DNA from: Paractinoplanes maris
GTDB taxonomy: Bacteria; Actinomycetota; Actinomycetes; Mycobacteriales; Micromonosporaceae
Direction: 5' to 3'
DNA: 64,000 nt
Assembly (NCBI RefSeq): GCF_023544465.1
Contig: NZ_JALPVL010000006.1
Span: 553,398-617,397 of the forward strand
Part shown: positions 28,474 through 40,564 of the stretch, piece after piece
How the letters are laid out: each line of letters starts with the position of its first letter
How positions within the stretch are numbered: the stretch's first letter is position 1
The notes under the pieces: model-generated
Told to the model about the DNA's origin: nothing
What the model saw: only the letters and a program-made list of their open reading frames with translations
Databases searched by the model: none
Made by a program: the position numbers and the translations under genes

Positions 28474-29773
28474 CGCCGCCCTCGCGCCGCTCCGCATCCC
28501 CGCCTTCCGGCTGCTCATCTCCGGTCGCACGATCAACGCGCTGGGCAACTCCTTCGCGCCGATCGCGCTCGCCTTCGCCGTCCTCGACCTGACCGGCTCG
28601 GCCACCGACCTGGGCCTCGTGGTCGGCGCCCGCACGCTGGTGAACGTTCTTTTCCTGCTCTTCGGCGGGGTGCTGGCCGACCGCCTGCCCAAAAATCTGC
28701 TGATGGTCGGGGCCAGCCTGGCCGCCTTCGTGACCCAGGCCGTCATCGCCGCCCTGGTGCTGACCGGCACGGCCACCATCCCGCTGCTGATCGTGATCTC
28801 GGCGCTCAACGGCATGGTCGGCGCGCTCGCCCTGCCCGCGACGTCGTCGATCCTGCCCCAGATCGTCCCGGCCGACATTCGTCAGCAGGCCAACGGGCTC
28901 AACCGGGTGTCGCTCAACACGGCCGCCGTGCTGGGCGCGCCGTTGGCCGGCGTGGTCGTCGCCGCGACCAACCCGGGCTGGGGCATCGCCGTCGACGCGG
29001 CCACCTTCCTGGTCAGCGGCGTGCTGTTCGCCTTCCTGCGGGTGCCCCCGCCGGTGCCGGCCGAGCCCGCCCCGGGTGTGACCGGCGACGAGCAGACCCC
29101 GGGAGAGGCGGCTGTCGAGCCGGCCCGGCCCAACATCTTCGCCGACCTGCGTACGGGATGGTCCGAGTTCCGCTCGCGCACCTGGCTCTGGGTTGTCGTG
29201 GCCGGTTTCTGCGTGCTCAACGCGGCCTGGAGCGGCTCGCTCTTCGTGCTGGGTCCGGTCGTGGCCGACGAGACGATCGGGCGCCGGGCCTGGGGCCTGG
29301 TGCTGGCGGCGGAGACCCTCGGCATGATCGTCGGCGCGCTGCTGGCGATGCGGCTGCGCATGCGGCGCATGCTGCTCTTCGGCGTCTTCAGCACGCTGTT
29401 CATGTCACTGCCGGTGCTGATCCTCGGTGTCTATCCGCACCTCTGGCTGCTCATCGGTGGCGCACTGGTGGCCGGGCTGATGGTCGAGCAGTTCGGCATC
29501 GCGTGGGAGACGACCATGCAGGAGCACATCCCGGCCGACAAGCTGGCCCGGGTGTATTCGTACGACATGGTCGGCTCTTTCGTCGCCATCCCGATCGGCG
29601 AGATGGCGGTGGGCCCGTTCTCGCACGTGGTGGGCGTGCGGTCGACCTTGATCGGCGCCACCGTGCTGATGACCCTCGCGGTGATCTTCATGCTGCTGAG
29701 CCGTGACGTGCGCACCTTGCCGCACAAGCTGCCGGAGCCGGACACCGGTGCCGTGAAAGAATCGGTGGCGTGA
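28466..29773 (+). CDS. MFS exporter (drug-efflux type)
   Basis: 435 aa with about 12 hydrophobic segments and the MFS loop motif 'GGVLADRLPKNLLMVGAS' (~65). It resembles the MFS_3/EntS-type exporters common in actinomycetes ('FRLLISGRTINALGNSFAPIALAFAVLDLTGSATDLGLVVG'). A ~30-residue hydrophilic Pro/Glu loop sits between halves. Translationally coupled to the regulator before it and to purB after it (GTGA overlap at 29770), so all three may be transcribed together. Substrate unknown. Confidence 0.88.
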   Translation: MSSAALAPLRIPAFRLLISGRTINALGNSFAPIALAFAVLDLTGSATDLGLVVGARTLVNVLFLLFGGVLADRLPKNLLMVGASLAAFVTQAVIAALVLTGTATIPLLIVISALNGMVGALALPATSSILPQIVPADIRQQANGLNRVSLNTAAVLGAPLAGVVVAATNPGWGIAVDAATFLVSGVLFAFLRVPPPVPAEPAPGVTGDEQTPGEAAVEPARPNIFADLRTGWSEFRSRTWLWVVVAGFCVLNAAWSGSLFVLGPVVADETIGRRAWGLVLAAETLGMIVGALLAMRLRMRRMLLFGVFSTLFMSLPVLILGVYPHLWLLIGGALVAGLMVEQFGIAWETTMQEHIPADKLARVYSYDMVGSFVAIPIGEMAVGPFSHVVGVRSTLIGATVLMTLAVIFMLLSRDVRTLPHKLPEPDTGAVKESVA

Positions 29774-31191
29774 CCATCCCGAACGTCCTTGCCGCTCGCT
29801 ACGCCTCGACCGACCTCGTCGCCCTCTGGTCCCCGGAGGAAAAGATCCGCATGGAGCGCCGGCTCTGGCTGGCCGTCCTGCGGGCCCAGCGCGATCTCGG
29901 CGTGGCCGTTCCCGAGGGCGCCGTCGAGGCGTACGAGTCGGTGCTCGACCAGGTCGACCTGGGCTCCATCGCGGCCCGCGAGCGGGTGACCCGCCACGAT
30001 GTGAAGGCCCGCATCGAGGAGTTCAGCGCGCTGGCCGGCTTCGAGCAGATCCACAAGGGAATGACCTCGCGCGACCTGACCGAGAACGTCGAGCAGCTCC
30101 AGATCAAGGCGTCGCTCGAGCTGGTCCGGTCACGGGTGATCGCCACGCTGGCCCGGCTCACCGAGCGCGCGGTGGAGTATTCCGAGCTCGTCATGACCGG
30201 CCGCTCGCACAACGTCGCGGCTCAGGCCACCACGCTGGGCAAGCGGTTCGCCTCGGCGGCTGAGGAGCTGCTGATCGCGTACGAGCGTCTCGACGACCTG
30301 ATCGCCCGGTATCCCCTGCGCGGCATCAAGGGCCCGGTCGGCACCGCCGCCGACCAGCTCGACCTGCTCGACGGTGACTTCGACGCGCTCGGCGCCCTCG
30401 AGCAGCGGGTCGCCGGTCACCTGGGCTTCGAGCGGGTGCTCAGCAGCGTCGGCCAGGTCTACCCGCGCTCGCTCGACTTCGACGTGGTCTCGGCGCTGGC
30501 CCAGATCGTCGCCGGGCCGTCCTCGCTGGCCACCACGATCCGCCTGATGGTCGGTCAGGAGCTGGTCACCGAGGGCTTCAAGCCGGGCCAGGTCGGCTCG
30601 TCGGCGATGCCGCACAAGATGAACACGCGCTCGTCCGAGCGGGTCAACGGTCTGGCCGTGATCGTCCGCGGCTACCTGTCGATGGTCGGCGAGCTGGCCG
30701 GCGACCAGTGGAACGAGGGCGACGTCTCGTGTTCGGTCGTCCGCCGGGTCGCGCTGCCCGACGCCTTCTTCGCCACCGACGGCCTGTTCCAGACCTTCCT
30801 CACGGTGCTCGACGAGTTCGGTGCCTACCCGGCCGTGATCGCTCGCGAGCTCGACCGGTTCCTGCCCTTCCTGGCCACGACCAAGATCCTCGTCGGAGCG
30901 GTGCGCAAGGGCGTCGGCCGTGAGGTCGCGCACGAGGTGATCAAGGAGCACGCCGTCGGCGTCGCCCTGGCCATGCGGGAGAAGGGCGCCGTCGTCAACG
31001 ATCTCTTCGACCGCCTCGCGGCCGACGGCCGGCTCGGGCTGACCCGCGGTGAGATCGACACCCTGGTCGCCGACCGGGCCGCCTTCGTCGGCGCCGCGCC
31101 CTCGCAGGTGCGGGCCGTGGCCGACCGGGTCGCGACCATCGTCGCGGCCCACCCGGACGCCGCGAAGTACTCGCCGGCGCCGATCCTGTAG
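29770..31191 (+). CDS. purB: Adenylosuccinate lyase
   Basis: 473 aa; cleaves adenylosuccinate to AMP and SAICAR to AICAR, acting twice in purine synthesis. Fumarase/aspartase superfamily signature 'GQVGSSAMPHKMNTRSSE' (~275-292) includes the flexible catalytic loop; 'GMTSRDLTENV' (~98) and 'TGRSHNVAAQATTLGKR' (~140) carry the His/Ser active-site elements. Starts with GTG 29770 overlapping the MFS stop. A purC gene is not adjacent. Confidence 0.96.
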   Translation: MTIPNVLAARYASTDLVALWSPEEKIRMERRLWLAVLRAQRDLGVAVPEGAVEAYESVLDQVDLGSIAARERVTRHDVKARIEEFSALAGFEQIHKGMTSRDLTENVEQLQIKASLELVRSRVIATLARLTERAVEYSELVMTGRSHNVAAQATTLGKRFASAAEELLIAYERLDDLIARYPLRGIKGPVGTAADQLDLLDGDFDALGALEQRVAGHLGFERVLSSVGQVYPRSLDFDVVSALAQIVAGPSSLATTIRLMVGQELVTEGFKPGQVGSSAMPHKMNTRSSERVNGLAVIVRGYLSMVGELAGDQWNEGDVSCSVVRRVALPDAFFATDGLFQTFLTVLDEFGAYPAVIARELDRFLPFLATTKILVGAVRKGVGREVAHEVIKEHAVGVALAMREKGAVVNDLFDRLAADGRLGLTRGEIDTLVADRAAFVGAAPSQVRAVADRVATIVAAHPDAAKYSPAPIL

Positions 31192-31524
31192 CTCGCCGCT
31201 GGGGCACGGCGGAGACGATTGTCACGCCGCGCCCCGGCGGAACCCGGGTGGTGCGGTGGCGGGGCGACCGCCGCACCTCAGTCGATGGAGATCGATAGGC
31301 CGACCGTACGGTGGCCGTGCCGGGCGGCCAAGAATCCAGTTCGCACCTATCACCGTGCGATGACCCGGCAGTGCTTGAAGGCTTCATCGACGCAGTGGCT
31401 GAGATCACCCGCGAGTTGCCTGCTCAGCGCCCCCGGGGTCGCGCGCGTGACACCGGCCGACGATTCCGTAGCGTGGTTCACAAGGTAGGCTCCAGGTGCT
31501 TACACCTATCAGTCAGGAGTGCCC
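31192..31524. other. Intergenic region before purSQL
   Basis: A 333-nt gap with no credible gene. It should contain the purSQL promoter; A/T-richer sequence occurs just before 31500 (TAGGCT, TACACC), but no clear -35/-10 pair and no purine-riboswitch-like fold was recognised. Confidence 0.45.
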
Positions 31525-31782
31525 GTGGCTCGCGTCGTGGTCGACGTCATGCTCAAGCCGGAGATCCTCGATCCGCAGGGCCAGGCGGTTGCCAACGCGC
31601 TGCCCCGGCTCGGCGTCAACGATGTCTCGTCTGTCCGCATCGGCCGTCGGATCGAGATCGAGTTCGCCGGCGAGCCCGATCCCGACCGGGCTCGTGAGAT
31701 CGCCGACAAGCTGCTCGCCAACCCGGTGATCGAGGACTTCACCATCCACGTCGTGGATGACGCCGTGGCGGAGGTTGTCTGA
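31525..31782 (+). CDS. purS: FGAM synthase subunit PurS
   Basis: 85 aa. PurS dimers bridge PurQ and PurL in the three-part FGAM synthase and help channel ammonia. Recognisable pattern: 'VVVDVMLKPEILDPQGQAVANALPRLG', 'SVRIGRRIEIEF' and 'ADKLLANPVIEDFTI'. AGGAG at 31515-31519 lies 5 nt before GTG 31525, whereas it would overlap the in-frame GTG at 31519, so the later start is chosen. purQ follows 2 nt after the stop. Confidence 0.95.
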   Translation: MARVVVDVMLKPEILDPQGQAVANALPRLGVNDVSSVRIGRRIEIEFAGEPDPDRAREIADKLLANPVIEDFTIHVVDDAVAEVV

Positions 31783-31784
31783 GC

Positions 31785-32482
31785 ATGCGCATCGGTGTGG
31801 TCACCTTCCCGGGCTCGCTGGACGACGGGGACGCGGCCCGAGCCGCGCGCATCGCCGGCGCTGACGCCGTCCGTCTCTGGCACGGCGATCCCGACCTGCA
31901 CGGCGTCGACGCCGTGGTGCTGCCCGGCGGCTTCTCGTACGGCGACGCGCTGCGCTGCGGCGCCATCGCCCGGTTCGCCCCGGTGATGGATTCGATCGTC
32001 GACGCGGCCCGGGGCGGTCTGCCGGTTCTCGGCATCTGCAACGGCTTCCAGATCCTCTGCGAGGCGCACCTGCTTCCCGGCGCGCTCACCCGCAACCAGC
32101 ACCTCCACTTCCGCAACCGCGACCAGTTCCTGAGCGTGGAGTCGGCCGGCACCGCGTGGACCACCAGCTTCACCGCCGGGCAGGAGATCCTGATCCCGGT
32201 GAAAAACGGTGAGGGCTGCTACGTCGCCGACGAGCGCACGCTCGACCAGCTCGAGGCCGAGGGCCGCGTGGTCGCGCGTTACCTGCGCGGAAACCCGAAC
32301 GGCTCGCAGCGCGACATCGCCGCGATCACCAACGAGGCCGGCAACGTCGTCGGCATCATGCCGCATCCCGAACACGCGGTGGAGACGCTGACCGGTCCGT
32401 CGCTCGACGGCCTCGGCTTCTTCACCTCCGTCCTGCGGGCCCTTGCCGGGCCGGCGGGAGTGAACGCAGGGGGACACCAGTA

Positions 32483-32483
<1 letters not shown>
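31785..32483 (+). CDS. purQ: FGAM synthase glutaminase subunit PurQ
   Basis: 232 aa class I glutamine amidotransferase. Nucleophile Cys in 'VLGICNGFQILCEAHLLPG' (~85) and the His/Glu pair in 'GIMPHPEHAVE' (~190-200). It hydrolyses glutamine to supply ammonia for PurL in step 4 of purine synthesis. ATG 31785 has GGAGG ten nt upstream. The stop codon overlaps the purL start (TAATG). Confidence 0.97.
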
Positions 32484-35092
<2,609 letters not shown>

Positions 35093-35103
35093 CAGCGACA
35101 GCA

Positions 35104-35137
35104 AAAGAGCCGGCCAGCTTTCGCTGGCCGGCTCTTT
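35104..35137. terminator. Bidirectional terminator after purL
   Basis: A perfect 15-bp stem (35104-35118 with 35123-35137) closes a TTTC tetraloop, with A-runs at the 5' side and T-runs at the 3' side. It can end both purSQL and the opposing gene at 35156. Confidence 0.92.
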
Positions 35138-35155
35138 CATGTCCTGTGGGTGAGC

Positions 35156-37030
35156 TCAGTAGTCGTGACCGCCGCGCCGCGGAGCCGGCGCGTCCGGGTG
35201 TGGCTGTGCGCCGCTGGGCTGACCGCCACCACGCTGGTCGCGGCCGCCACCCTGGCCGTACTGCTGCTCGTCGTAGCCGGCACGCTCGTCGTAGCCGCCG
35301 CCCTGGTACGAGTCGTAGCCACCACGCTGCTCGGCCTGGTAACCGTCGTCGTAGCCGCCACCGTACTGCTGGGTGCCGCCGGCCTGCGGTCCGTAGCCGT
35401 TGTTGTCGAGGCCCTCGCCCGCGGCCCCCCACGATCCGTAACCGCCCTGGGCGGGCTGCTCCGGTCCGTAACCGCCGGCCGGGTAGCCGCCGGGCGCCTG
35501 TTCGGCGCCGTACTGCTGGGCGCCGTACTGGTTGGCTCCGTACTGCTGAGCGTCGTAGCCGGCGTCGTCGGCCTCGGGCCGATACATGCCGGTGGCCTCG
35601 CCGTACGCTCCGTAGTTGTCGGCCGGCGGAGCGGCAGCGCCGGCACCGTAGCCGTCAGCCTCCGGCGCCTGGCCGTACGAGGTCGGTTCGCTGTACTGCT
35701 GGGTGCCGCCGTACTGCTGCGTGCCCGCGCCGTACTGCTGGGTGCCGGCCCCGTACTGCGGCTGCGTGCCGCCGTACTGGTTGTCGTCGTCCCAGCCACC
35801 GGCCGGGGCGCCGGCGAAACCGCCGTGCTGCGGCAGCGGCACACCGTAGGGGTCGGGGAACTCGTCCTCGACCGCGGGCACCGGGCGCTGAAGCATGGTC
35901 GGTGCGTCGGCCATGGACGGCGCGCCGGACCGTGGCATCGGAGCGATCATGGTGGCGTCGTTGCCGCTGCCGACCGGCGCGCCGACGCGAGTGGCGTCGG
36001 TGAAACGACCGTGGCTCGGCGGCACGACTCCACCCGGGCCGGGCAGGCCGGTCGGGTCGTCGTCGTCTCCGTCGTTGTCGCCACCGTTGCGGCGGCGCAG
36101 CACGACCAGCACGATCGCACCGATGCCGGCCGCGACGAGCAGGACGCCGATGACGATGTAGAGCATCGACACGCCGCCGTCCTCGGTGGAGGCGGCCTGG
36201 TCGGTCTCCGGCTGGGTGACCGTTTCCTCGGGCGTCGTCGGCTCCTCGCTCACCTCTTCGGTGGGCGCGGCGCTGGTCGGCGTGGCGCTCGGGGTCGGCG
36301 TAGCCGAGGTCGGCACGACCGTGGACTTCAGCGTCAGGGACACCGAGAGGTTCTGCCCGGCCTGGCCGTCCCGCTGGATCTCGACATCTTCGAACCCCTT
36401 CTTGCCGGCGCCGATCGTGATGCGGCCGGTCGCGATCGGGTTGCTGTCCGAGGAGGTGAAGGAGAACCGGCCCGAGCCGTCCGAGGAACCCGTGAAGATC
36501 CGCCCGGTGCTGTCTTTCATGCCGACCGTGGCGCCGGCGATCGACTTGCCGTCCTGGTCCTTGACGCGGCCCGAGACCTGGCGCACGGTCTGCGGGCGGT
36601 CCGGGCCCTTGACGGTGATCTGCTGGCTGTCCCGGCCGGGCTGCTCGTTGGGCACCGAGGCAGTGATCTCGACCGTTACCTGCCGCGTCTCCCCGTCGTT
36701 GACCTTCGGTGCGGTGAGTTGCACGGAGAATTCGCGACCGTCGTTGTTGATCGTGGCCACCCGGCCGCAATCGGCACCGCGGCAGTCCATCCCGCCGCCG
36801 TTGACGTTGATCGTCGCCGGGGTCGGGCGGCCGCCGTTGTCGTTGCCATCGGCGACCTGGAACTTCATGGTGAGCCGGTCGCCCGAGAGCACCTCGGTCT
36901 GCAGGTCGGTGATCTGCACGTCGGGCGGGTCGGCGAGCGCCACCGCGGGGGCGACGAAGACTCCGCCGAGAACCACCGCCAGCAACGCACCGGCCTGGGC
37001 CGCCCGGGCTCGTAGGTGCGTTCTCACCAT
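35156..37030 (-). CDS. Membrane protein with secreted CarboxypepD_reg-like domain and QYG-rich tail
   Basis: 624 aa from ATG 37030. A signal peptide (~1-33, ...VAPAVALA) is followed by a ~240-residue extracellular region with a carboxypeptidase-regulatory/CNA_B-like fold ('VSGRVKDQDGKSIAGATV', ~125-195). A Thr/Pro/Glu-rich stalk precedes a single transmembrane helix (~288-310) ending in RRR. The remaining ~310 residues are low complexity, with at least nine QYG motifs plus many GY/DGY dipeptides. With the signal peptide outside, the tail should be cytoplasmic. No enzyme motif; function unknown. Confidence 0.75.
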   Translation of the reverse strand: MVRTHLRARAAQAGALLAVVLGGVFVAPAVALADPPDVQITDLQTEVLSGDRLTMKFQVADGNDNGGRPTPATINVNGGGMDCRGADCGRVATINNDGREFSVQLTAPKVNDGETRQVTVEITASVPNEQPGRDSQQITVKGPDRPQTVRQVSGRVKDQDGKSIAGATVGMKDSTGRIFTGSSDGSGRFSFTSSDSNPIATGRITIGAGKKGFEDVEIQRDGQAGQNLSVSLTLKSTVVPTSATPTPSATPTSAAPTEEVSEEPTTPEETVTQPETDQAASTEDGGVSMLYIVIGVLLVAAGIGAIVLVVLRRRNGGDNDGDDDDPTGLPGPGGVVPPSHGRFTDATRVGAPVGSGNDATMIAPMPRSGAPSMADAPTMLQRPVPAVEDEFPDPYGVPLPQHGGFAGAPAGGWDDDNQYGGTQPQYGAGTQQYGAGTQQYGGTQQYSEPTSYGQAPEADGYGAGAAAPPADNYGAYGEATGMYRPEADDAGYDAQQYGANQYGAQQYGAEQAPGGYPAGGYGPEQPAQGGYGSWGAAGEGLDNNGYGPQAGGTQQYGGGYDDGYQAEQRGGYDSYQGGGYDERAGYDEQQYGQGGGRDQRGGGQPSGAQPHPDAPAPRRGGHDY

Positions 37031-37186
37031 CCACCGCCTTCCGGTCGCACGGTCTCCCGGCCGAACTAGGGTGGCCGGTTACATCCCGCGACTAAAACAC
37101 CGTCGGCCACTATGCCTTGTCATACGTCCATCGCGCGACCCAGGGCCGCGTGACAATCTTGTGGAAGAGAGTCGTATCGTCCCGAC

Positions 37187-37558
37187 GTGTCCCCTGCGCA
37201 CAATAAATCCGAGTCGGTCCGGCAAGCGTTGGACGCGCTGGACCGTGGCGTCGAACCCGAGAGATCCGTGCAGCGTGACGCTGTGCGAGCGCTCCTGGCC
37301 GAGTTGTCCCGCAAGGCCCCTGGCCGATCGGTGGAGGTCCGGATTCCGCCGTTCGGTGCGATTCAGTGTGTTCCTGGTCCCAGGCACACCCGCGGCACAC
37401 CGCCCAATGTGGTCGAAGCCGATCCGATCACCTGGCTGCTCGTCGCCACGCAGCGTATGAGCTGGGCCGATGCGGTGCGTGACGGGCGATTGCGGGCCAG
37501 CGGCATTCGCACCGACCTGACCGAGTTCCTCCCGTTGACGGGGGAAACAGCCCCATGA
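37187..37558 (+). CDS. Sterol-carrier-family protein
   Basis: 123 aa from GTG 37187. The pattern 'ALDALDRGVEPERSVQRDAVRALLAELSRKAPGRSVEVRIPPFGAIQCV' and 'RGTPPNVVEADPITWLLVATQRMSWADAVRDGRLRASGIRTDL' corresponds to the short sterol-carrier/MDMPI C-terminal-like proteins encoded near purF in actinomycetes. A hydrophobic-ligand pocket is likely; the biochemical role is unknown. It ends 134 nt before purF. No ribosome site is evident, so a leaderless mRNA is possible. Confidence 0.8.
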   Translation: MSPAHNKSESVRQALDALDRGVEPERSVQRDAVRALLAELSRKAPGRSVEVRIPPFGAIQCVPGPRHTRGTPPNVVEADPITWLLVATQRMSWADAVRDGRLRASGIRTDLTEFLPLTGETAP

Positions 37559-37692
37559 CCGCCCGGCGTCCCACGCTGTGAGCGCGAGCCCTGCCCCGCC
37601 CGCTCGCGTACACTGGTCGGTCGGACGGTCCAGCACTTTTTGGCAGCTCAGATGAGCAGACTGATGAGCTAATCAGCAAGAGGGAGCGACAG

Positions 37693-39252
37693 GTGCCCCG
37701 AGGCGACGGCCGGTTGACCGACGATCTCGACCCCCAGGAGCGTGGCCCCCAGGATGCCTGTGGTGTCTTCGGCGTCTGGGCCCCCGAGGAAGAGGTCGCC
37801 AAACTCACCTACTTCGGGCTCTTCGCTCTGCAGCACCGTGGCCAGGAGGCCGCGGGCATCGCCGTGAGCGACGGATCCGGCGTGGTGGTCTACAAGGATC
37901 TCGGTCTGGTGTCCCAGGTCTTCGACGAGCCCACGCTGGCCAGCCTGCGTGGCCACCTCGCGATCGGCCACACGCGCTACTCCACCACCGGCGGCTCCAA
38001 CTGGGAGAACGCGCAGCCCACGATTCGCGCCACCACGGCCGGCACGACGATCGCCCTGGCCCACAACGGCAACCTGGTCAACACGGCCGAGCTGGCCCGC
38101 GAGGTCGCCGAGCGGGGTCTCGAGGTCGACAGCGCCACCTCCGACACCTCCCTGGTCACCACGCTGCTGGCCAGCCGCCCCGACCTGTCGGTCGAGGCCG
38201 CGGCGCTCGAGGTGCTGCCGGGCCTGCGCGGTGCCTTCAGCTTTGTCTTCATGGACGAGACCACCCTCTATGCCGCGCGTGACGCCCAGGGTGTCCGCCC
38301 CCTGGTGCTGGGCCGGATGGAGCGGGGCTGGGTGATTGCCAGTGAGACGGCCGCCCTCGACATCGTCGGCGCCAGCTTCGTGCGCGAGGTCGAGCCGGGC
38401 GAGATGATCGCGGTCGACGAGCACGGCCTGCGGTCCACCCGGTTCGCCGCGCCCGAGCCCAAGGGCTGCCTCTTCGAGTACGTGTATCTCGCGCGCCCCG
38501 ACACCACGATCGCCGGCCGCAACATGTATTCGGCCCGCGTCGAGATCGGCCGCGTGCTGGCCAAGGAGCACCCGGTCGAGGCCGACCTGGTCATCCCGGT
38601 GCCCGAGTCGGGCACCCCGGCCGCGATCGGTTACGCCGAGGCCTCCGGCATCACCTTCAGCGCCGGCCTGACCAAGAACGCGTACGTCGGCCGCACCTTC
38701 ATCCAGCCGTCGCAGACGATCCGCCAGCTCGGCATCCGGCTCAAGCTCAACCCGCTGCGCGAGGTCGTCCGGGGCAAGCGCCTGGTCGTGGTGGACGACT
38801 CGATCGTGCGCGGCAACACCCAGCGGGCTCTCGTGCGCATGTTGCGCGAGGCCGGCGCGCTCGAGGTGCACGTGCGCATCTCGTCACCGCCGGTGAAATG
38901 GCCGTGCTTCTACGGCATCGACTTCGCCACCCGGGCCGAGCTTCTGGCCAACGGGCTCGACAACGAGGGCATCCGCCGCTCGATCGGCGCCGACAGCTTG
39001 GGTTATGTTTCCCTCGACGGTCTCGTGCAGGCGACCGAGCAGCCGAAGTCCCGCCTGTGCATGGCCTGCTTCGACGGTCACTACCCGATCGAGCTGCCGG
39101 CCGGCAACCTGATCGGCAAGCACCTGCTCGAGGGTGTGGGCAAGCGGGCCTCGATGCCCTCGGCGACCGACGAGGCGGCCACCGCGGCCGTCGCCGAGCT
39201 CGAGACGGAGTACGACGTGCGCGAGCTGGCCGGTCAGGGCGGCGGCGCGTGA
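37693..39252 (+). CDS. purF: Amidophosphoribosyltransferase
   Basis: 519 aa. First step of purine synthesis: PRPP + glutamine to phosphoribosylamine. The N-terminal Ntn glutaminase domain begins at Cys23 (DACGVFGVWAP), exposed after removal of a 22-residue propeptide, a feature of Bacillus-type PurF. 'ALQHRGQEAAGIA' and 'GHTRYSTTGGS' follow. The phosphoribosyltransferase PRPP loop is 'KRLVVVDDSIVRGNTQ' (~355). GGGAG lies 7 nt before GTG 37693. Cys residues at the C-terminus ('SRLCMACFDG') are those that hold a 4Fe-4S cluster in this subtype. Confidence 0.97.
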   Translation: MPRGDGRLTDDLDPQERGPQDACGVFGVWAPEEEVAKLTYFGLFALQHRGQEAAGIAVSDGSGVVVYKDLGLVSQVFDEPTLASLRGHLAIGHTRYSTTGGSNWENAQPTIRATTAGTTIALAHNGNLVNTAELAREVAERGLEVDSATSDTSLVTTLLASRPDLSVEAAALEVLPGLRGAFSFVFMDETTLYAARDAQGVRPLVLGRMERGWVIASETAALDIVGASFVREVEPGEMIAVDEHGLRSTRFAAPEPKGCLFEYVYLARPDTTIAGRNMYSARVEIGRVLAKEHPVEADLVIPVPESGTPAAIGYAEASGITFSAGLTKNAYVGRTFIQPSQTIRQLGIRLKLNPLREVVRGKRLVVVDDSIVRGNTQRALVRMLREAGALEVHVRISSPPVKWPCFYGIDFATRAELLANGLDNEGIRRSIGADSLGYVSLDGLVQATEQPKSRLCMACFDGHYPIELPAGNLIGKHLLEGVGKRASMPSATDEAATAAVAELETEYDVRELAGQGGGA

Positions 39253-39283
39253 CTTTGACGAACGAATCGCTAAGGGGAAAACG

Positions 39284-40435
39284 GTGACGCACGTGTCGGA
39301 GCGCAACAGTGCCGGGTCCAACGGCGCTGAGGGCGGCGACCGCAAACCCTGGTCGGCCGGCGGCGGCCGCGGGGTGCGCAAGCGCACGGCCACGTACGCC
39401 GACGCGGGTGTCTCGATCGAGGCCGGCGACCGGGCGGTCGAGCTGCTCAAGTCGAAGGTCCGCAAGACGACGCGACCCGAGGTCATCGGCGACCTGGGCG
39501 GATTCTCCGGCCTGTTCCGGCTCAACACGGCGAAATACAAGAGCCCGATCCTGGCCTCGTCGACCGACGGTGTCGGCACCAAGCTGGTGATCGCCCAGCA
39601 GCTCGACATCCACGACACGATCGGCATCGACCTGGTCGCCATGGTCGTCGACGACCTGGTGGCCTGTGGTGCCGAGCCGCTCTTTCTGCTCGACTACATC
39701 GCCTGCGGCGAGGTCGTGCCGGACAAGGTGGCCGAGATCGGAGCGGGCATCGCCGATGGCTGCCGTTACGCCGGCTGCGCGCTGCTCGGTGGCGAGACCG
39801 CCGAGCACCCCGGCGTGCTGCGCCCCGACGAGTACGACGTGTCGGCCACCGGCGTCGGCGTGGTGGAGGAGAGCGAGATCCTCGGCCGCGAGCGGGTCGA
39901 GCTGGGCGACGCGGTGATCGCGATGCGCTCCTCGGGTCTGCACTCCAACGGCTACTCGCTGGTGCGTCACGTGCTGCTCGGTGCGGGCCGCATGCGCCTC
40001 GACTCGGTCGTCGACGACTTCGGCAGCCAGCGCACCCTGGGCGAGGAGCTCCTCACCCCCACCAAGATCTACGCCAAGGACTGCCTGGGCCTGATCGAGG
40101 AGACCGACGTCCGCGCGTTCTCGCACGTGACCGGCGGCGGCATTCCCGGCAACCTCAACCGCATCCTGCCCGGTAACGCCGACGCGGTGGTCGACCGCTC
40201 GACCTGGCGCCCGCAGCCGATCTTCGACCTCATCCAGGCCAAGGGCCGGATCGAGGACTCCGAGATGGAAGCCACGTTCAACATGGGCGTCGGCATGTTC
40301 GCGGTCGTCTCGGCCGATGACGCCGACCGCGCCATGGCCTACCTGACCGGTCGCGGCGTCGAGGCGTGGCAGGTCGGCGAGATCATCGAGGGCACCGGCG
40401 AGGTGCAGATGATGGGGCAGTACACCCGCGGCTGA
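39284..40435 (+). CDS. purM: Phosphoribosylformylglycinamidine cyclo-ligase (AIR synthetase)
   Basis: 383 aa. Closes the imidazole ring, FGAM + ATP to AIR (step 5). Seen: 'TYADAGVSIEAGDRAVELLK', 'ILASSTDGVGTKLVIAQQ', 'DLVAMVVDDLVACGAEPLFLLDYIACG', 'LLGGETAEHPGV' and 'FSHVTGGGIPGNL'. The first ~30 residues are a variable charged lead. GTG 39284 is preceded by AAGGGG. It follows purF by 31 nt and is followed by an intrinsic terminator. Confidence 0.97.
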   Translation: MTHVSERNSAGSNGAEGGDRKPWSAGGGRGVRKRTATYADAGVSIEAGDRAVELLKSKVRKTTRPEVIGDLGGFSGLFRLNTAKYKSPILASSTDGVGTKLVIAQQLDIHDTIGIDLVAMVVDDLVACGAEPLFLLDYIACGEVVPDKVAEIGAGIADGCRYAGCALLGGETAEHPGVLRPDEYDVSATGVGVVEESEILGRERVELGDAVIAMRSSGLHSNGYSLVRHVLLGAGRMRLDSVVDDFGSQRTLGEELLTPTKIYAKDCLGLIEETDVRAFSHVTGGGIPGNLNRILPGNADAVVDRSTWRPQPIFDLIQAKGRIEDSEMEATFNMGVGMFAVVSADDADRAMAYLTGRGVEAWQVGEIIEGTGEVQMMGQYTRG

Positions 40436-40449
40436 GGCCGGTTCCAGAG

Positions 40450-40490
40450 AGATCCGCGTGTGTCGATATGCGGCACATGCGGATCTTTTT
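40450..40490 (+). terminator. Intrinsic terminator of purM
   Basis: A 13-bp stem with one G-U pair (40450-40462 with 40474-40486) and an 11-nt loop is followed by TTTTT, a classical rho-independent signal separating the purine genes from the RiPP locus. Confidence 0.9.
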
Positions 40491-40564
40491 CGTTTACGCG
40501 GCTGGACCCAGGGGCCTAGCCTCTGACGTGAGTTGTTCACGTGTTCGGCGGACGGGGGTGCGGC

